Part shown: positions 30,364-39,194 of the stretch, piece after piece | How the letters are laid out: every line of letters starts with the position of its first letter | Position numbering within the stretch: the stretch's first letter is position 1 | DNA from: Mesorhizobium sp. B2-4-15 | Lineage (GTDB): Bacteria; Pseudomonadota; Alphaproteobacteria; Rhizobiales; Rhizobiaceae | Assembly: GCF_006658505.1 (NCBI RefSeq) | Contig: NZ_VFUZ01000010.1 | Coordinates: 1-64,000 of the forward strand | DNA length: 64,000 nt | Reading direction: 5' to 3' | Made by a program: the position numbers and the translations under genes | The notes under the pieces: model-generated | What the model saw: only the letters and a program-made list of their open reading frames with translations | What the model was told of the DNA's origin: nothing | Database searches by the model: none

Positions 30364-31368
30364 TTGATCGCGAGAAAGAGAGCCGCCAATCGCTACTACA
30401 GCGGCCCGACCAGCGACCATTTCGACGGCACCTTGTTCTTCAATCCCGATGGCAAGCCGCCTGGCCGCTTTGCCGATCTCCTGAAATGGAAGCTGAATGG
30501 CCGGCGCTCGAAATGGCCGGCGGCGCAGCCGAGCCCGTTTCAGCCGGCAAGGCCGGCTGCACGGGTGGAAGGCTCCGATCTGAAGGTTACCATGGTCGGC
30601 CATTCCACATTGCTGATCCAAACGGCTGGCCTGAACATCCTCACCGATCCGGTCTGGTCGCAGCGCTCGTCGCCGTTTTCCTTCGCCGGTCCCAAACGCG
30701 TCGGTCCGCCAGGCATCGCTTTCGCCGACCTGCCGCCGATCGACCTCGTGCTGGTCAGCCACAACCACTACGACCATCTCGACCTCGCCACGCTGAAGCG
30801 GCTGAAGGAAAAGCACGACCCGCTGGTGATGACACCGCTCGGCAACGACACCATCATCAACGCCGCCGTGCCGGGCATGCGGCTGACGGCGCATGACTGG
30901 GGCGACAGGGTCGCCGTTGGAGATGGCATCGCCATCCACGTCGAACCCGCGCATCACTGGTCGGCGCGCGGCGCCCGGGACCGACGTATGGCGCTGTGGG
31001 CCGGCTTCGTCATCGAGACACCGGGCGGAAAGATCTACTTCGCCGGCGACACCGGCTTCCATGAAGGCATTAACTACCGGCTGATCGCCGGGAAGCATGG
31101 CGGCTTCCGCTTCGCCATCCTGCCGATCGGCGCCTATGAGCCGCGCTGGTTCATGGCGCCGCAGCACCAGAACCCTGAGGAGGCGGTGCAAGGCATGCTT
31201 TTGTGCAACGCCGCCTTGGCCGCGGGTTGTCACTGGGGCACTTTCCAGCTCACCGACGAGCCATTCGACGAGCCGGTTCGCAAGCTGGCCGAGGCGCTGG
31301 ACGATCAAGGCATCGCGCCGGAGCGCTTTCGCGCCTTGCGGCCCGGCGAGGTCTGGGACGTGCCTTGA
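30364..31368 (+). CDS. MBL-fold metallohydrolase (UlaG/NAPE-PLD-like)
   Basis: A 334-residue metallo-beta-lactamase-fold enzyme. The metal signature HNHYDHLD is in SHNHYDHLDLATLKRL; further ligands are in VEPAHHWSARG and YFAGDTGFHEG. The length and the GHSTLLIQ and WSQRSSPFSFAGPKR motifs put it with NAPE-PLD/UlaG-like hydrolases, which cleave phosphodiester or lactone bonds; substrate unknown. No ATG fits; TTG 30364 with CGGAG nine bases before is the best start. The N-terminus is basic, without a clear signal peptide. Confidence 0.86.
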   Translation: MIARKRAANRYYSGPTSDHFDGTLFFNPDGKPPGRFADLLKWKLNGRRSKWPAAQPSPFQPARPAARVEGSDLKVTMVGHSTLLIQTAGLNILTDPVWSQRSSPFSFAGPKRVGPPGIAFADLPPIDLVLVSHNHYDHLDLATLKRLKEKHDPLVMTPLGNDTIINAAVPGMRLTAHDWGDRVAVGDGIAIHVEPAHHWSARGARDRRMALWAGFVIETPGGKIYFAGDTGFHEGINYRLIAGKHGGFRFAILPIGAYEPRWFMAPQHQNPEEAVQGMLLCNAALAAGCHWGTFQLTDEPFDEPVRKLAEALDDQGIAPERFRALRPGEVWDVP

Positions 31369-31445
31369 GGCGCATCGGCGATTGCCATTTACGCCGTGGC
31401 TGTTTTGCCCCACCATGCCGGCTCAAAGGAACGGAGACGCGTCTC

Positions 31446-32012
31446 GTGAAAACAATCCTGGCAGCCCTGCTCGCCACCGCCATCTGCACGCCGGCGGCCT
31501 TCGCTAGCGAAATCAGCGACCGGGCCGCCGAGGCCGAGAAGTTGCTCCAGTCGGGGGATGGCCCCGGCGCGATGGAAAAATTCAACAGCGCCGAGGAAGC
31601 CTTCTGGAAGGCGATGCCGCTTGGCGTGCTGAACCTCAAGCAGGTGGACAGCGCCACCGGCTTCGGCATCTACGGCGAACGAGCCAATCACATCTACAAG
31701 CCCGGCGAGAAGATCGTCCTGTACATGGAACCCGTCGGCTATGGTTATGGCTCGGACGGGCTCGGCAACAGCTCCATTGCGCTTTCGGTTGACATCACCG
31801 TCGTCTCCGCCGCGGGACAAACGCTGGGCACGATGGAGAAGGTTGGCCGTGTGCAAGTCGCCTCGCGCTCGCACAACCGCGAGCTGTTCTTCAAGCTGGA
31901 CCTCTCGCTCGATGGCCTGCCGCCCGGCAAATATCGCTGCGACTTCCTCATGCATGACGAGAATTCGGCCAAGACGGCGCCGTTCAGCACCGACATCGAG
32001 ATCGCCGGCTAA
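31446..32012 (+). CDS. Exported protein of unknown function
   Basis: A 188-residue protein with a signal peptide (residues 1-20, cut after AAFA). The mature part starts with a helix (EISDRAAEAEKLLQSGDGPG) and continues with a beta-rich domain (KIVLYMEPVGYGYGSDG, ELFFKLDLSLDGLPPGKYRCDF) that resembles an immunoglobulin-like fold. No named family. The start is GTG 31446 with CGGAG ten bases upstream; it is 77 bp after the MBL gene. Confidence 0.72.
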   Translation: MKTILAALLATAICTPAAFASEISDRAAEAEKLLQSGDGPGAMEKFNSAEEAFWKAMPLGVLNLKQVDSATGFGIYGERANHIYKPGEKIVLYMEPVGYGYGSDGLGNSSIALSVDITVVSAAGQTLGTMEKVGRVQVASRSHNRELFFKLDLSLDGLPPGKYRCDFLMHDENSAKTAPFSTDIEIAG

Positions 32013-32087
32013 TTTCGTAGCCTGGAACCCAAATGCCATGGGGACGTTTTCAAACGGTTTCAAAAATCCGACGTCTGAGGCATCCCC

Positions 32088-32249
32088 ATGATTAAATGGA
32101 TCATCATTCTTCTCATCATCGCCGCCGCGGCGAGCCTGCTCGGTATGCCGGCGCTCGCGGGAGCCGCGGCCACCGGCGCGCGCGTCCTCATCGGCATCGT
32201 TCTGATCATCTTCTTGTTGGTGGTGCTTGGCATCTTCGCGGTGACGTGA
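32088..32249 (+). CDS. DUF1328 small membrane protein
   Basis: A 53-residue, two-helix inner-membrane protein: MIKWIIILLIIAAAASLLG, a Gly/Ala turn, then GIVLIIFLLVVLGIFAV. This is the DUF1328/YtjA pattern, common in alphaproteobacteria and of unknown function, often linked to stress expression. It has its own short intergenic space after the exported protein. Confidence 0.85.
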   Translation: MIKWIIILLIIAAAASLLGMPALAGAAATGARVLIGIVLIIFLLVVLGIFAVT

Positions 32250-32328
32250 GGCCGACGCCTCGGCGCGGCTGAACACGCCGGCAGACTGGTAATTCCCGCC
32301 CGTTTCCGCCATATAGCGCCAAACGGAT

Positions 32329-33231
32329 ATGGAACGACCGCAAGAAATGGCAGGCATTGCCCCCTTCGCCAAGATGAACGGCATCGGCAACGAGATCATC
32401 GTCGCCGATATGCGCAGCCGTGCCGACCGGGTGACGGCGGCGGCGGCGATCGCGCTCAACGCCGATCCCGCGACCCGCTTCGACCAGATCATGGCGATCC
32501 ATGACGCGAAGACGCCGGGCACTGCCTACTATGTCGACATCCTGAATTCCGACGGCTCGGGCGCGCAGGCCTGCGGCAATGGCATGCGTTGCGTCGTTCA
32601 GGCGCTTGCCGCCGAGACCGGCCGGAAGACGTTCACCTTCGAGACCCGCGCCGGCATTCTCACTGCAGAAGAGCATGCCGACGGCTTGATCTCGGTCGAT
32701 ATGGGCATGCCGCGTTTCAGCTGGCAGGAAATTCCGCTGGCCGAAGAATTCCGCGACACCCGCATGATCGAATTGCAGATCGGGCCGATCGACGCGCCTG
32801 TGCTGCATTCGCCCTCCGCCGTCTCGATGGGCAACCCGCACGCCATCTTCTGGGTCGACCGCGACGTCTGGTCCTATGAACTCGAGCGCTTCGGCCCGCT
32901 GCTCGAAAACCACCCGATCTTCCCCGAGCGCGCCAACATCACCATCGCGCAGGTGACGTCGCCCGAAACCATGATCATCCGCACCTGGGAGCGCGGCGCC
33001 GGCCTGACCAAGGCCTGCGGCTCGGCGGCTTGCGCCGCCGTGGTGGCGGCGGCCCGCACCAGGCGGACCGGGCGCAGCGTCAACCTGCTGACCCCCGGCG
33101 GCGGCACGCTGCATGTCGAATGGCGCGACGACGACCACGTCATCCTGACCGGTGCGGCCGAATGGGAGTTTTCCGGCAGCTTCGATCCGTCCAACGGCAC
33201 CTGGGCCCGCGACACCGAAAGCGCGGCCTGA
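32329..33231 (+). CDS. dapF: Diaminopimelate epimerase
   Basis: A 300-residue DapF that converts LL- to meso-diaminopimelate for lysine and peptidoglycan. Both catalytic Cys are in the family motifs: [13 protein letters not shown] and [21 protein letters not shown] opens the domain. ATG 32347 (six residues later) is also plausible. The stop overlaps the mtaB start by one base (TGATG). First gene of a conserved dapF-mtaB-ftsY-yciB group. Confidence 0.96.
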   Translation: MERPQEMAGIAPFAKMNGIGNEIIVADMRSRADRVTAAAAIALNADPATRFDQIMAIHDAKTPGTAYYVDILNSDGSGAQACGNGMRCVVQALAAETGRKTFTFETRAGILTAEEHADGLISVDMGMPRFSWQEIPLAEEFRDTRMIELQIGPIDAPVLHSPSAVSMGNPHAIFWVDRDVWSYELERFGPLLENHPIFPERANITIAQVTSPETMIIRTWERGAGLTKACGSAACAAVVAAARTRRTGRSVNLLTPGGGTLHVEWRDDDHVILTGAAEWEFSGSFDPSNGTWARDTESAA

Positions 33232-34574
33232 TGTCGGCTCTGTCCAAGAGCCCTGTCTTCGAGGGCCCCCTCTCCGAGGCTCCCCGTTCCAATGGCATTG
33301 GCGTGGTGACCTTCGGCTGCCGGCTGAACACCTACGAATCCGAGGTGATGCGGCGCGAGGCCGAAAGCGCCGGCCTTGGCACGCTGGCCGGCGGCGCCGT
33401 GATCTTCAACACCTGCGCCGTCACCGGCGAGGCGGTCCGCCAGGCCAAGCAGGCGATCCGCAAGGCCCACCGCGACAACCCTAGCGCGCGCATCATCGTC
33501 ACCGGATGTGCCGCGCAGACCGCGCCACAGGATTTCACGGCAATGGACGAGGTCGATCTCGTTCTCGGCAACGAGGAGAAGCTGAAGGCGAACTCCTACC
33601 GTGCGCTGCCGGATTTCGGCGTCAACGATACCGAGAAGGCGCGCGTCAACGACATTTTTTCGGTGCGCGAGACCGCCGGTCATATGGTCGACGCCATCGA
33701 GGGCCGGACCCGCGCCTTCGTCCAGGTGCAGAATGGCTGCGACCATCGCTGCACCTTCTGCATCATTCCCTATGGCCGCGGCAATTCGCGCTCGGTGCCG
33801 ATGGGCGCGGTGGTCGAGCAGGTCAAGCGGCTTGCCGGCAACGGCTATGCCGAGGTCGTGCTGACCGGTGTCGACATGACGTCTTTCGGCGCCGACCTGC
33901 CGGGCGCGCCGAAACTCGGCAAACTGGTGAAAACCATCCTCAAGCAGGTGCCCGACGTGAAACGCCTGCGGCTGTCCTCGATCGATTCGATCGAGGCCGA
34001 CGGCGAATTGCTCGATGCCATCGCGACCGAACCACGGCTGATGCCGCATCTGCACCTCTCGTTGCAGTCGGGCGACGACATGATCCTGAAGCGCATGAAG
34101 CGCCGCCATCTGCGCGACCAGTCGATCCGCTTCTGCGAGGATGTGCGCAAGCTGCGCAAGGACATCGTCTTCGGCGCCGACATCATCGCCGGCTTCCCGA
34201 CCGAGACCGACGACATGTTCGAGAACTCGATGAAGATCGTCGCGGAGTGCGGCCTGACCCACCTCCACGTCTTCCCGTTTTCCCCGCGCGAAGGCACGCC
34301 CGCCGCGCGCATGCCGCAAGTGCGCCGCGAAGTGGTCAAGCAGCGCGCCGCAAGGCTGCGCGCCGCCGGCGAGGCGGCCTATCGGCGCCATCTGGCCTCG
34401 CTTGCCGGAACACGCCAGTCGATCCTGATCGAACGCGATGGTCTTGGCCGCACCGAAGGGTTCACGCTTGCCGCGCTGGGCACGGGCGCGCCGGGCGAAA
34501 TCGTCGAGGCCGACATATCGGGCCATGATGGTATCCGGCTGGTCGCGACACCCCTTGCGGCCCGCGCCGCCTGA
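33231..34574 (+). CDS. mtaB: tRNA t6A37 methylthiotransferase
   Basis: A 447-residue radical-SAM methylthiotransferase of the MiaB/MtaB group. Three Cys of the N-terminal UPF0004 domain are in FGCRLNTYESE, FNTCAVTGEAV and VTGCAAQ; the radical-SAM cluster motif is GCDHRCTFCIIPYGRG (about residues 168-183). A TRAM-like tail closes the protein. The FGCRLNTYE form and the neighbours support MtaB, which makes ms2t6A at position 37 of tRNAs reading ANN codons. Coupled to dapF by a one-base overlap. Confidence 0.93.
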   Translation: MSALSKSPVFEGPLSEAPRSNGIGVVTFGCRLNTYESEVMRREAESAGLGTLAGGAVIFNTCAVTGEAVRQAKQAIRKAHRDNPSARIIVTGCAAQTAPQDFTAMDEVDLVLGNEEKLKANSYRALPDFGVNDTEKARVNDIFSVRETAGHMVDAIEGRTRAFVQVQNGCDHRCTFCIIPYGRGNSRSVPMGAVVEQVKRLAGNGYAEVVLTGVDMTSFGADLPGAPKLGKLVKTILKQVPDVKRLRLSSIDSIEADGELLDAIATEPRLMPHLHLSLQSGDDMILKRMKRRHLRDQSIRFCEDVRKLRKDIVFGADIIAGFPTETDDMFENSMKIVAECGLTHLHVFPFSPREGTPAARMPQVRREVVKQRAARLRAAGEAAYRRHLASLAGTRQSILIERDGLGRTEGFTLAALGTGAPGEIVEADISGHDGIRLVATPLAARAA

Positions 34575-34585
34575 GAACGCAAAGC

Positions 34586-36655
34586 ATGGCTGGTTTTTTC
34601 AAGAAGATATTTTCGTTCGGCAAGAAAGAGGTTGTCGAGGAGCGGATCGACGAGACCGCCCCGCTGCCGCCGATCAAATGGGAAGCATTGGACGCGCTAA
34701 AGCCGGCGGCCGAGCAGGCCGTGCCGGAATTCTTGAAGCGCGAGGAGGCGCAGCCAACAGCAGAGACCGCGGCGGCAAGCTCGGGCGAGCTCGCTCCCCA
34801 CCCTCCCCTCGATGGGGAGGGTCGACGCGAAGCGGCGGGGTGGGGTGATAGCGCCGGCGTTGGCGCCGATCACCCCCACCCCCGAGCCGCGCTCGGGACC
34901 TCCCCCATCAAGGGGGAGGTAAAGGACGCGTCCCCGCTGGCGCCTGTCGAGGAGCCGGCACCCGAGCCCATTCCGACTATCCCACCGGCGCCGGAGCCGA
35001 CGGTTCCGTCCGAGCCCGAAATCCAGCCTGAGCCTGCTCCGGCCGAAGAACCGCAGCCGGTCGAACCCGCCCCGAAGCCACCGGCGCCCGAAATACCCGC
35101 CGAAGAGCCAGCGCCGCCAGAAACCCCCGACGTGCCGGTGGTGCCGGAACGCCTCCCGGAACCTGCGCCAGGGGAAATTCCGGCACCTGAACGGCCAGGG
35201 ATCGCGCCGGAACCCGAGGAACTGCCAGAGCCAGCGCCCGCCGAAGTGCCGGCACCGGTCGAGACGCCGTCGGCGATCCCGTCAGCAAGGCTTCCCCCGG
35301 AAGTCAGCGCCGCCCCTCATCCGCCTGCCGGCACCTTCTCCCCGTATAGGAACGGGGAGAAGGGCGCTGATCGCGACGCCGGAACCCCTGTTGCTGATAC
35401 CGAAGAAGAAGCCTCGACGCTGACGCCCCCCTCTCCCCGTACTTTACGGGGAGAGGGTAAGGGTGAGGGGCGGCGCCAACCTGCGGAAAGTTCCGCACCA
35501 ACCGCCGAAGCTTCGCCGACGATTGCCGCCCCACCAGCGGAAATCGCGCCTCCCCTTCGCCAACCATCCCCGGTCGAAGCACAGCCTGTCCTTGCCGAGA
35601 TCGCGCCTGAACCACAGCCGGTCCCGCCACCAGCCCTACAACCGGCATCGGAACCGAAACCCGCCCAGGGCAAGGTAACTGTCTCCAAAAAGGTCGAGCA
35701 GAAGGCCGAGCCGGTGAAAGCGCCGGAGCCGGCGCCGCGACGTTCCTGGTTCCAGCGCATGCGGGACGGGCTTGCCCGCTCGTCGCGCGAACTTACCGGC
35801 AACATCGCCGGCGTCTTCACTCGGCGCAAGCTTGACGAGGACACGCTGCAGGATCTGGAGGATGTGCTGATCCGCGCCGACCTCGGCATGGAGACGGCGC
35901 TGCGCGTCACCGATGCGCTGGCTTCCAGCCGTTATGGCAAGGATGTCTCCGACACCGAAGTGCGCGCCATCATGGCGGCCGAGGTCGAGAAGATGCTGAC
36001 ACCCGTCGCCTTGCCGCTGGAGCTCGATCTCTCGCACAAGCCGCATGTCGTCCTGGTGGTCGGCGTCAACGGCACCGGCAAGACCACCACCATCGGCAAG
36101 CTGGCGGCGAAACTGACCGATGGCGGCCTGTCGGTGATGCTGGCCGCCGGCGACACGTTCCGCGCCGCGGCCATCGAACAGCTGAAGATCTGGGGCGAGC
36201 GGACGAAATCGCCGGTCATCGCCTCGAAGCTTGGCGCCGACGCCGCCGGCCTCGCCTATGACGCCTTCGAGAAGGCCAAGGAGGCGGGTTCAGACGTGCT
36301 GATCATCGACACCGCCGGCCGCCTGCAGAACAAAACCGAACTGATGGCCGAGCTGGAAAAGATCGTGCGCGTGCTCGGCAAGCTCGATCCCGAAGCACCG
36401 CACACCGTGCTGCAGACGGTCGACGCCACCACCGGCCAGAACGCGCTCAACCAGGTCGAGATCTTCCGCAATGTCGCCGGCGTCAACGGCCTGGTGATGA
36501 CCAAGCTGGACGGCACGGCGCGCGGCGGTATTCTGGTGGCGATCGCGGCAAAGCACAAATTGCCGGTCTATTTCATCGGCGTCGGCGAACAGGTCGACGA
36601 CCTCGAACCTTTCTCGGCAAGCGAATTCGCCAGGGCGATCGCTGGAGTGGCCTGA
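34586..36655 (+). CDS. ftsY: Signal recognition particle receptor FtsY with repeat-expanded acidic domain
   Basis: A 689-residue FtsY, long for the family (E. coli 497). Residues 1-385 form a low-complexity Pro/Glu/Ala A domain; the four-helix N domain starts near 388 (WFQRMRDGLARSSRELTG) and the GTPase follows: G1 GVNGTGKTTT at about 493, DTFRAAAIEQ, DTAGR at about 575, TKLDGTARGG at about 639. It docks SRP-ribosome complexes at the membrane. Two dispersed repeats are translated in frame in the A domain: residues about 70-112 (34795-34921) and about 241-298 (35308-35477), reading PHPPLDGEGRREAAG and PHPPAGTFSPYRNGEKG. The N and G domains are intact, so the protein is probably functional. Confidence 0.96.
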   Translation: MAGFFKKIFSFGKKEVVEERIDETAPLPPIKWEALDALKPAAEQAVPEFLKREEAQPTAETAAASSGELAPHPPLDGEGRREAAGWGDSAGVGADHPHPRAALGTSPIKGEVKDASPLAPVEEPAPEPIPTIPPAPEPTVPSEPEIQPEPAPAEEPQPVEPAPKPPAPEIPAEEPAPPETPDVPVVPERLPEPAPGEIPAPERPGIAPEPEELPEPAPAEVPAPVETPSAIPSARLPPEVSAAPHPPAGTFSPYRNGEKGADRDAGTPVADTEEEASTLTPPSPRTLRGEGKGEGRRQPAESSAPTAEASPTIAAPPAEIAPPLRQPSPVEAQPVLAEIAPEPQPVPPPALQPASEPKPAQGKVTVSKKVEQKAEPVKAPEPAPRRSWFQRMRDGLARSSRELTGNIAGVFTRRKLDEDTLQDLEDVLIRADLGMETALRVTDALASSRYGKDVSDTEVRAIMAAEVEKMLTPVALPLELDLSHKPHVVLVVGVNGTGKTTTIGKLAAKLTDGGLSVMLAAGDTFRAAAIEQLKIWGERTKSPVIASKLGADAAGLAYDAFEKAKEAGSDVLIIDTAGRLQNKTELMAELEKIVRVLGKLDPEAPHTVLQTVDATTGQNALNQVEIFRNVAGVNGLVMTKLDGTARGGILVAIAAKHKLPVYFIGVGEQVDDLEPFSASEFARAIAGVA
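34795..34921. repeat. Inverted-pair dispersed repeat inside ftsY (CTCCCC-ATCGAGGGG type)
   Basis: Two halves face each other: CCCCACCCTCCCCTCGATGG with GGCGGGGTGGGGTGA, then TCACCCCCACCCCCGAGCC with ACCTCCCCCATCAAGGGGG. A GCGCCGGCGTTGGCGCC palindrome is at the centre. It is open in the ftsY frame and adds about 42 codons. Confidence 0.75.
35308..35477. repeat. Dispersed CTCCCCGTA family repeat, copy 3, inside ftsY
   Basis: Same element as 5481-5662 and 15241-15412: CGCCCCTCATCCGCCTGCCG, TTCTCCCCGTATAGGAACGG at the left, CTCCCCGTACTTTACGGGG and GAGGGGCGGCGCC at the right. Length 170 bp and in frame with ftsY, adding about 57 codons. Confidence 0.85.
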
Positions 36656-36709
36656 CAAGCATATCCCAGGAAGCCGCTGGCTTTTTGGAGCGCGTAAGAA
36701 AGAGACCCC

Positions 36710-37384
36710 ATGAACCCACCTATCCTCGAGCGCGATCCCTCCGATCCGCAGAAAGAGAAGAAGGAAGGCATCAATCCCGTGCTCAAGCTGGTGCTTGAAC
36801 TCGGGCCGCTGATGGTCTTCTTCTTCGCCAATGCGCGTGGCGAATGGCTGACGCAGAAATTTCCGGTGCTGGCCGAATTCGGCGGGCCGATCTTTGTCGC
36901 CACCGGCCTGTTCATGGCGGCAACCGTCATCGCCCTTGCCGTCTCGTGGCTGCTCACCCACACCTTGCCGATCATGCCGATGGTGTCGGGCGTCGTCGTC
37001 CTCATCTTCGGCGCGCTGACGCTCTATCTGCAGGATGATATCTTCATCAAGATGAAACCGACCATCGCCAACACGCTGTTCGGCGGCGTGCTGCTCGGAG
37101 GCCTGTTCTTCGGCAAGTCGCTGCTCGGCTATGTCTTCGATTCGGCGTTCCGGTTCGATGCGGAAGGCTGGCGCAAGCTCACCTTCCGCTGGGGCCTGTT
37201 CTTCCTGTTTCTGGCCCTCGTCAATGAGGTGGTGTGGCGGAATTTCTCCACCGATGCCTGGGTTACCTTCAAGGTCTGGGGCATCATGCCGATCACGCTC
37301 CTGTTCACCTTCAGCCAGATGCCGCTGATCCTGCGCCATTCGTTGGACGACAAGACCGGCGGGGAAGAGAAGGCTGGCAAATAA
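36710..37384 (+). CDS. yciB: Septation protein A / inner-membrane protein YciB
   Basis: A 224-residue membrane protein of the YciB/IspZ family with about five to six hydrophobic segments. Family motifs: [15 protein letters not shown] near the start, [16 protein letters not shown], then [16 protein letters not shown] and [14 protein letters not shown]. It affects cell-envelope synthesis and septation in several bacteria. Fifty-four bases after ftsY and in the same run of genes. The N-terminus has an extra charged stretch (QKEKKEG). Confidence 0.93.
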   Translation: MNPPILERDPSDPQKEKKEGINPVLKLVLELGPLMVFFFANARGEWLTQKFPVLAEFGGPIFVATGLFMAATVIALAVSWLLTHTLPIMPMVSGVVVLIFGALTLYLQDDIFIKMKPTIANTLFGGVLLGGLFFGKSLLGYVFDSAFRFDAEGWRKLTFRWGLFFLFLALVNEVVWRNFSTDAWVTFKVWGIMPITLLFTFSQMPLILRHSLDDKTGGEEKAGK

Positions 37385-37409
37385 GGCCTGCGAATAAGGG
37401 GGGAGAGCC

Positions 37410-38030
37410 ATGGAATTCGTCACCACGCGCGAGGAGCTGAGGACGATCTACAAGACGCCTCGCCCGACCGACGGTTCGATCCGCAAGGAATTGAAGGCAC
37501 TCGACGGCCACTGTCGTTCCTTCATCGGCAAGAGCCCCTTCGTGCTGATCGGCTCTTCCGACGGCGAAGGCAACGCCGACGTGACCCCGAAAGGCGACAA
37601 GCCCGGCTTTGCCGCCATTCTCGACGACCGCACCATCGCCATTCCCGACCGGCCCGGCAACAACCGGCTGGATACGCTGGAGAACATCCTGCGCAATCCC
37701 TCGATCGGGCTGCTCTTCCTCATTCCCGGCATGAACGAGACGCTGCGCGTCAACGGCGATGCCCGTATCACTGTCGACGCAACCTTGCGCGAGCGCCTTG
37801 CCGTCGACGGCAAGGAGCCGCAAAGCGTCATCGTGGTGTCAGTCAAGGCCACCTACATGCATTGCGCCAAGGCCTTCATGCGCTCCGATTTGTGGAAGCC
37901 GGAGAGCTGGTACGACCGCACGACATTGCCAACGCTCGGCCAGATCCTGCGCGACCAGCTGGCACTGGCCGACTCCGCCGAGGCGACCGACCGCTGGCTG
38001 GACGACGATTACCGGCAGACCATGTGGTAG
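37410..38030 (+). CDS. Pyridoxamine-5'-phosphate-oxidase-like flavoprotein (MSMEG_1061 type)
   Basis: A 206-residue split-barrel FMN protein of the PNPOx superfamily. Family-like motifs: FVLIGSSDGEGNADVTPKGD, IAIPDRPGNNRLDTLENIL, and FLIPGMNETLRVNGDA. The tail HCAKAFMRSDLWKPESW matches the MSMEG_1061 group. Substrate unknown; such proteins reduce F420- or FMN-dependent substrates, or bind heme. GGGAGAG lies before the ATG. It may be co-transcribed with the FMN reductase that follows, which could supply reduced flavin. Confidence 0.85.
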   Translation: MEFVTTREELRTIYKTPRPTDGSIRKELKALDGHCRSFIGKSPFVLIGSSDGEGNADVTPKGDKPGFAAILDDRTIAIPDRPGNNRLDTLENILRNPSIGLLFLIPGMNETLRVNGDARITVDATLRERLAVDGKEPQSVIVVSVKATYMHCAKAFMRSDLWKPESWYDRTTLPTLGQILRDQLALADSAEATDRWLDDDYRQTMW

Positions 38031-38071
38031 GCTCGTACGGACACGATTCGTCCGAACCGGCCTTCTTCACC

Positions 38072-38620
38072 GTGCTCAACATCATCGCCATCTCCGGCAG
38101 CCTGCGCGCCGCCTCGACCAATTCGGCCCTACTGGCGGCCTTGGCCGCCAACGCGCCTGCGGACTGCCGCGTCCAGCTTTATGACGGCCTCGGCCGGCTC
38201 CCGATCTTCAATCCCGACGAGGAAGGCGAGCGCACGCCTTCCGAAGCGGCACGCCTGATCGAGATGATCACCCGCGCGGACGGCGTCATCGTCTCCTGCC
38301 CGGAATATGCGCATGGCATGCCCGGCGGCATGAAGAACGCGCTCGACTGGCTGGTGTCGGGCGAGGCCGCCGTGGGCAAGCCGGCGATGCTGGTGCACGC
38401 CTCGCCGCGCTCGCTCTATGCGCGGGCGGCGCTGGCCGAGATCATGCGCACCATGTCGTTCGCGCTGTTTGGCGGCGGGCTGGAGATTGCCTTGCTCGGC
38501 AAGAAGCCGGCCGAGATAGAGATGATCCTCGATGAGGAGGCGAACCGGCAGGCGATGCGCGAGGCCGTGCGGGCTTTCGCCGGCTCTATCCGCGGGCAAA
38601 ACGTAACGTCGTCATACTAG
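38072..38620 (+). CDS. NADPH-dependent FMN reductase
   Basis: A 182-residue flavodoxin-like reductase. The phosphate loop is SGSLRAASTN and the second flavin motif is CPEYAHGMPGGMKNALDWL. It reduces FMN or quinones with NADPH. GTG 38072 gives the usual family start (MLNIIAISGSLR); an earlier GTG at 38024, overlapping the upstream stop, is possible. The last five codons (VTSSY) and the stop are made by the start of a dispersed repeat that follows, so the original C-terminus may have differed. Confidence 0.85.
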   Translation: MLNIIAISGSLRAASTNSALLAALAANAPADCRVQLYDGLGRLPIFNPDEEGERTPSEAARLIEMITRADGVIVSCPEYAHGMPGGMKNALDWLVSGEAAVGKPAMLVHASPRSLYARAALAEIMRTMSFALFGGGLEIALLGKKPAEIEMILDEEANRQAMREAVRAFAGSIRGQNVTSSY

Positions 38621-38770
38621 GGCGGAGCAAGGAGCGCAGCGACGCGCGCAGACCATGGGATCCATGCCGTGACGCCAATGCGTTGCAACGGTTACGGAAT
38701 TCCGCGCCGCTGCACTCCATGTCGAACGTCACGGAATGGATCCTCGGGTCAAGCCCGAGGATGACGAACG
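38606..38770. repeat. Dispersed GGATCCATTCCGTGAC family repeat, full copy
   Basis: Begins GTCGTCATACTAGGGCGGAG, carries GCGCAGACCATGGGATCCAT and CCGTGAC, and ends with CACGGAATGGATCCTCGGGT and AAGCCCGAGGATGACGA, so each end has an inverted partner. It overlaps the end of the FMN reductase gene and fills the space before the tautomerase gene. Related copies: 12342-12410, 40590-40780. Confidence 0.8.
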
Positions 38771-38825
38771 GAAGGGCGCTCCTGACGTTACCGAAGGAGG
38801 GCCCCACACTCGAACGTAACCCGCT

Positions 38826-39032
38826 CTACCCCTTCCGCAGCGTCTCGACATCGGTCTTGCCGACATACCAGTCGCGGGCGTTGACCTCCTCGAAGACCAC
38901 CCAGACATCGTCATTGCCGAGGCCGGTGGCGTCCATGATGGCGGCCGTGACCTTCCTGGCGATGTCAGCCTTCTTGCCGGCCGGATCGGCGGCGATCACT
39001 TCCTTGACGATGCGAATGTTGACGAATGGCAT
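38826..39032 (-). CDS. 4-oxalocrotonate tautomerase family protein
   Basis: A 68-residue tautomerase monomer. After removal of Met, Pro-1 is the catalytic base (MPFVNIRIVKEV). The family pattern GKKADIARKVTAAIMDATG and VWVVFEEV follows. It probably isomerises enol-keto acids; the exact substrate is unknown. GGGGAGG lies before the start. Divergence from the SMP-30 gene is not seen: both are on the minus strand, 162 bp apart. Confidence 0.88.
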   Translation of the reverse strand: MPFVNIRIVKEVIAADPAGKKADIARKVTAAIMDATGLGNDDVWVVFEEVNARDWYVGKTDVETLRKG

Positions 39033-39194
39033 GTCGTCCTCCCCTTGGATTCTGCCGGTTGCCGCCCGGCAACTGTTTCGAAACTCGCTCCGGCAAACCG
39101 CATGGCGGTGGTTCCGGTACCCGTGGCGCGGCGGGCGCGGCAGACAGGCGCAGAAACGCCAGCAGAGGCCGCCAGAGAAAAGTTTCCAGTAGCC

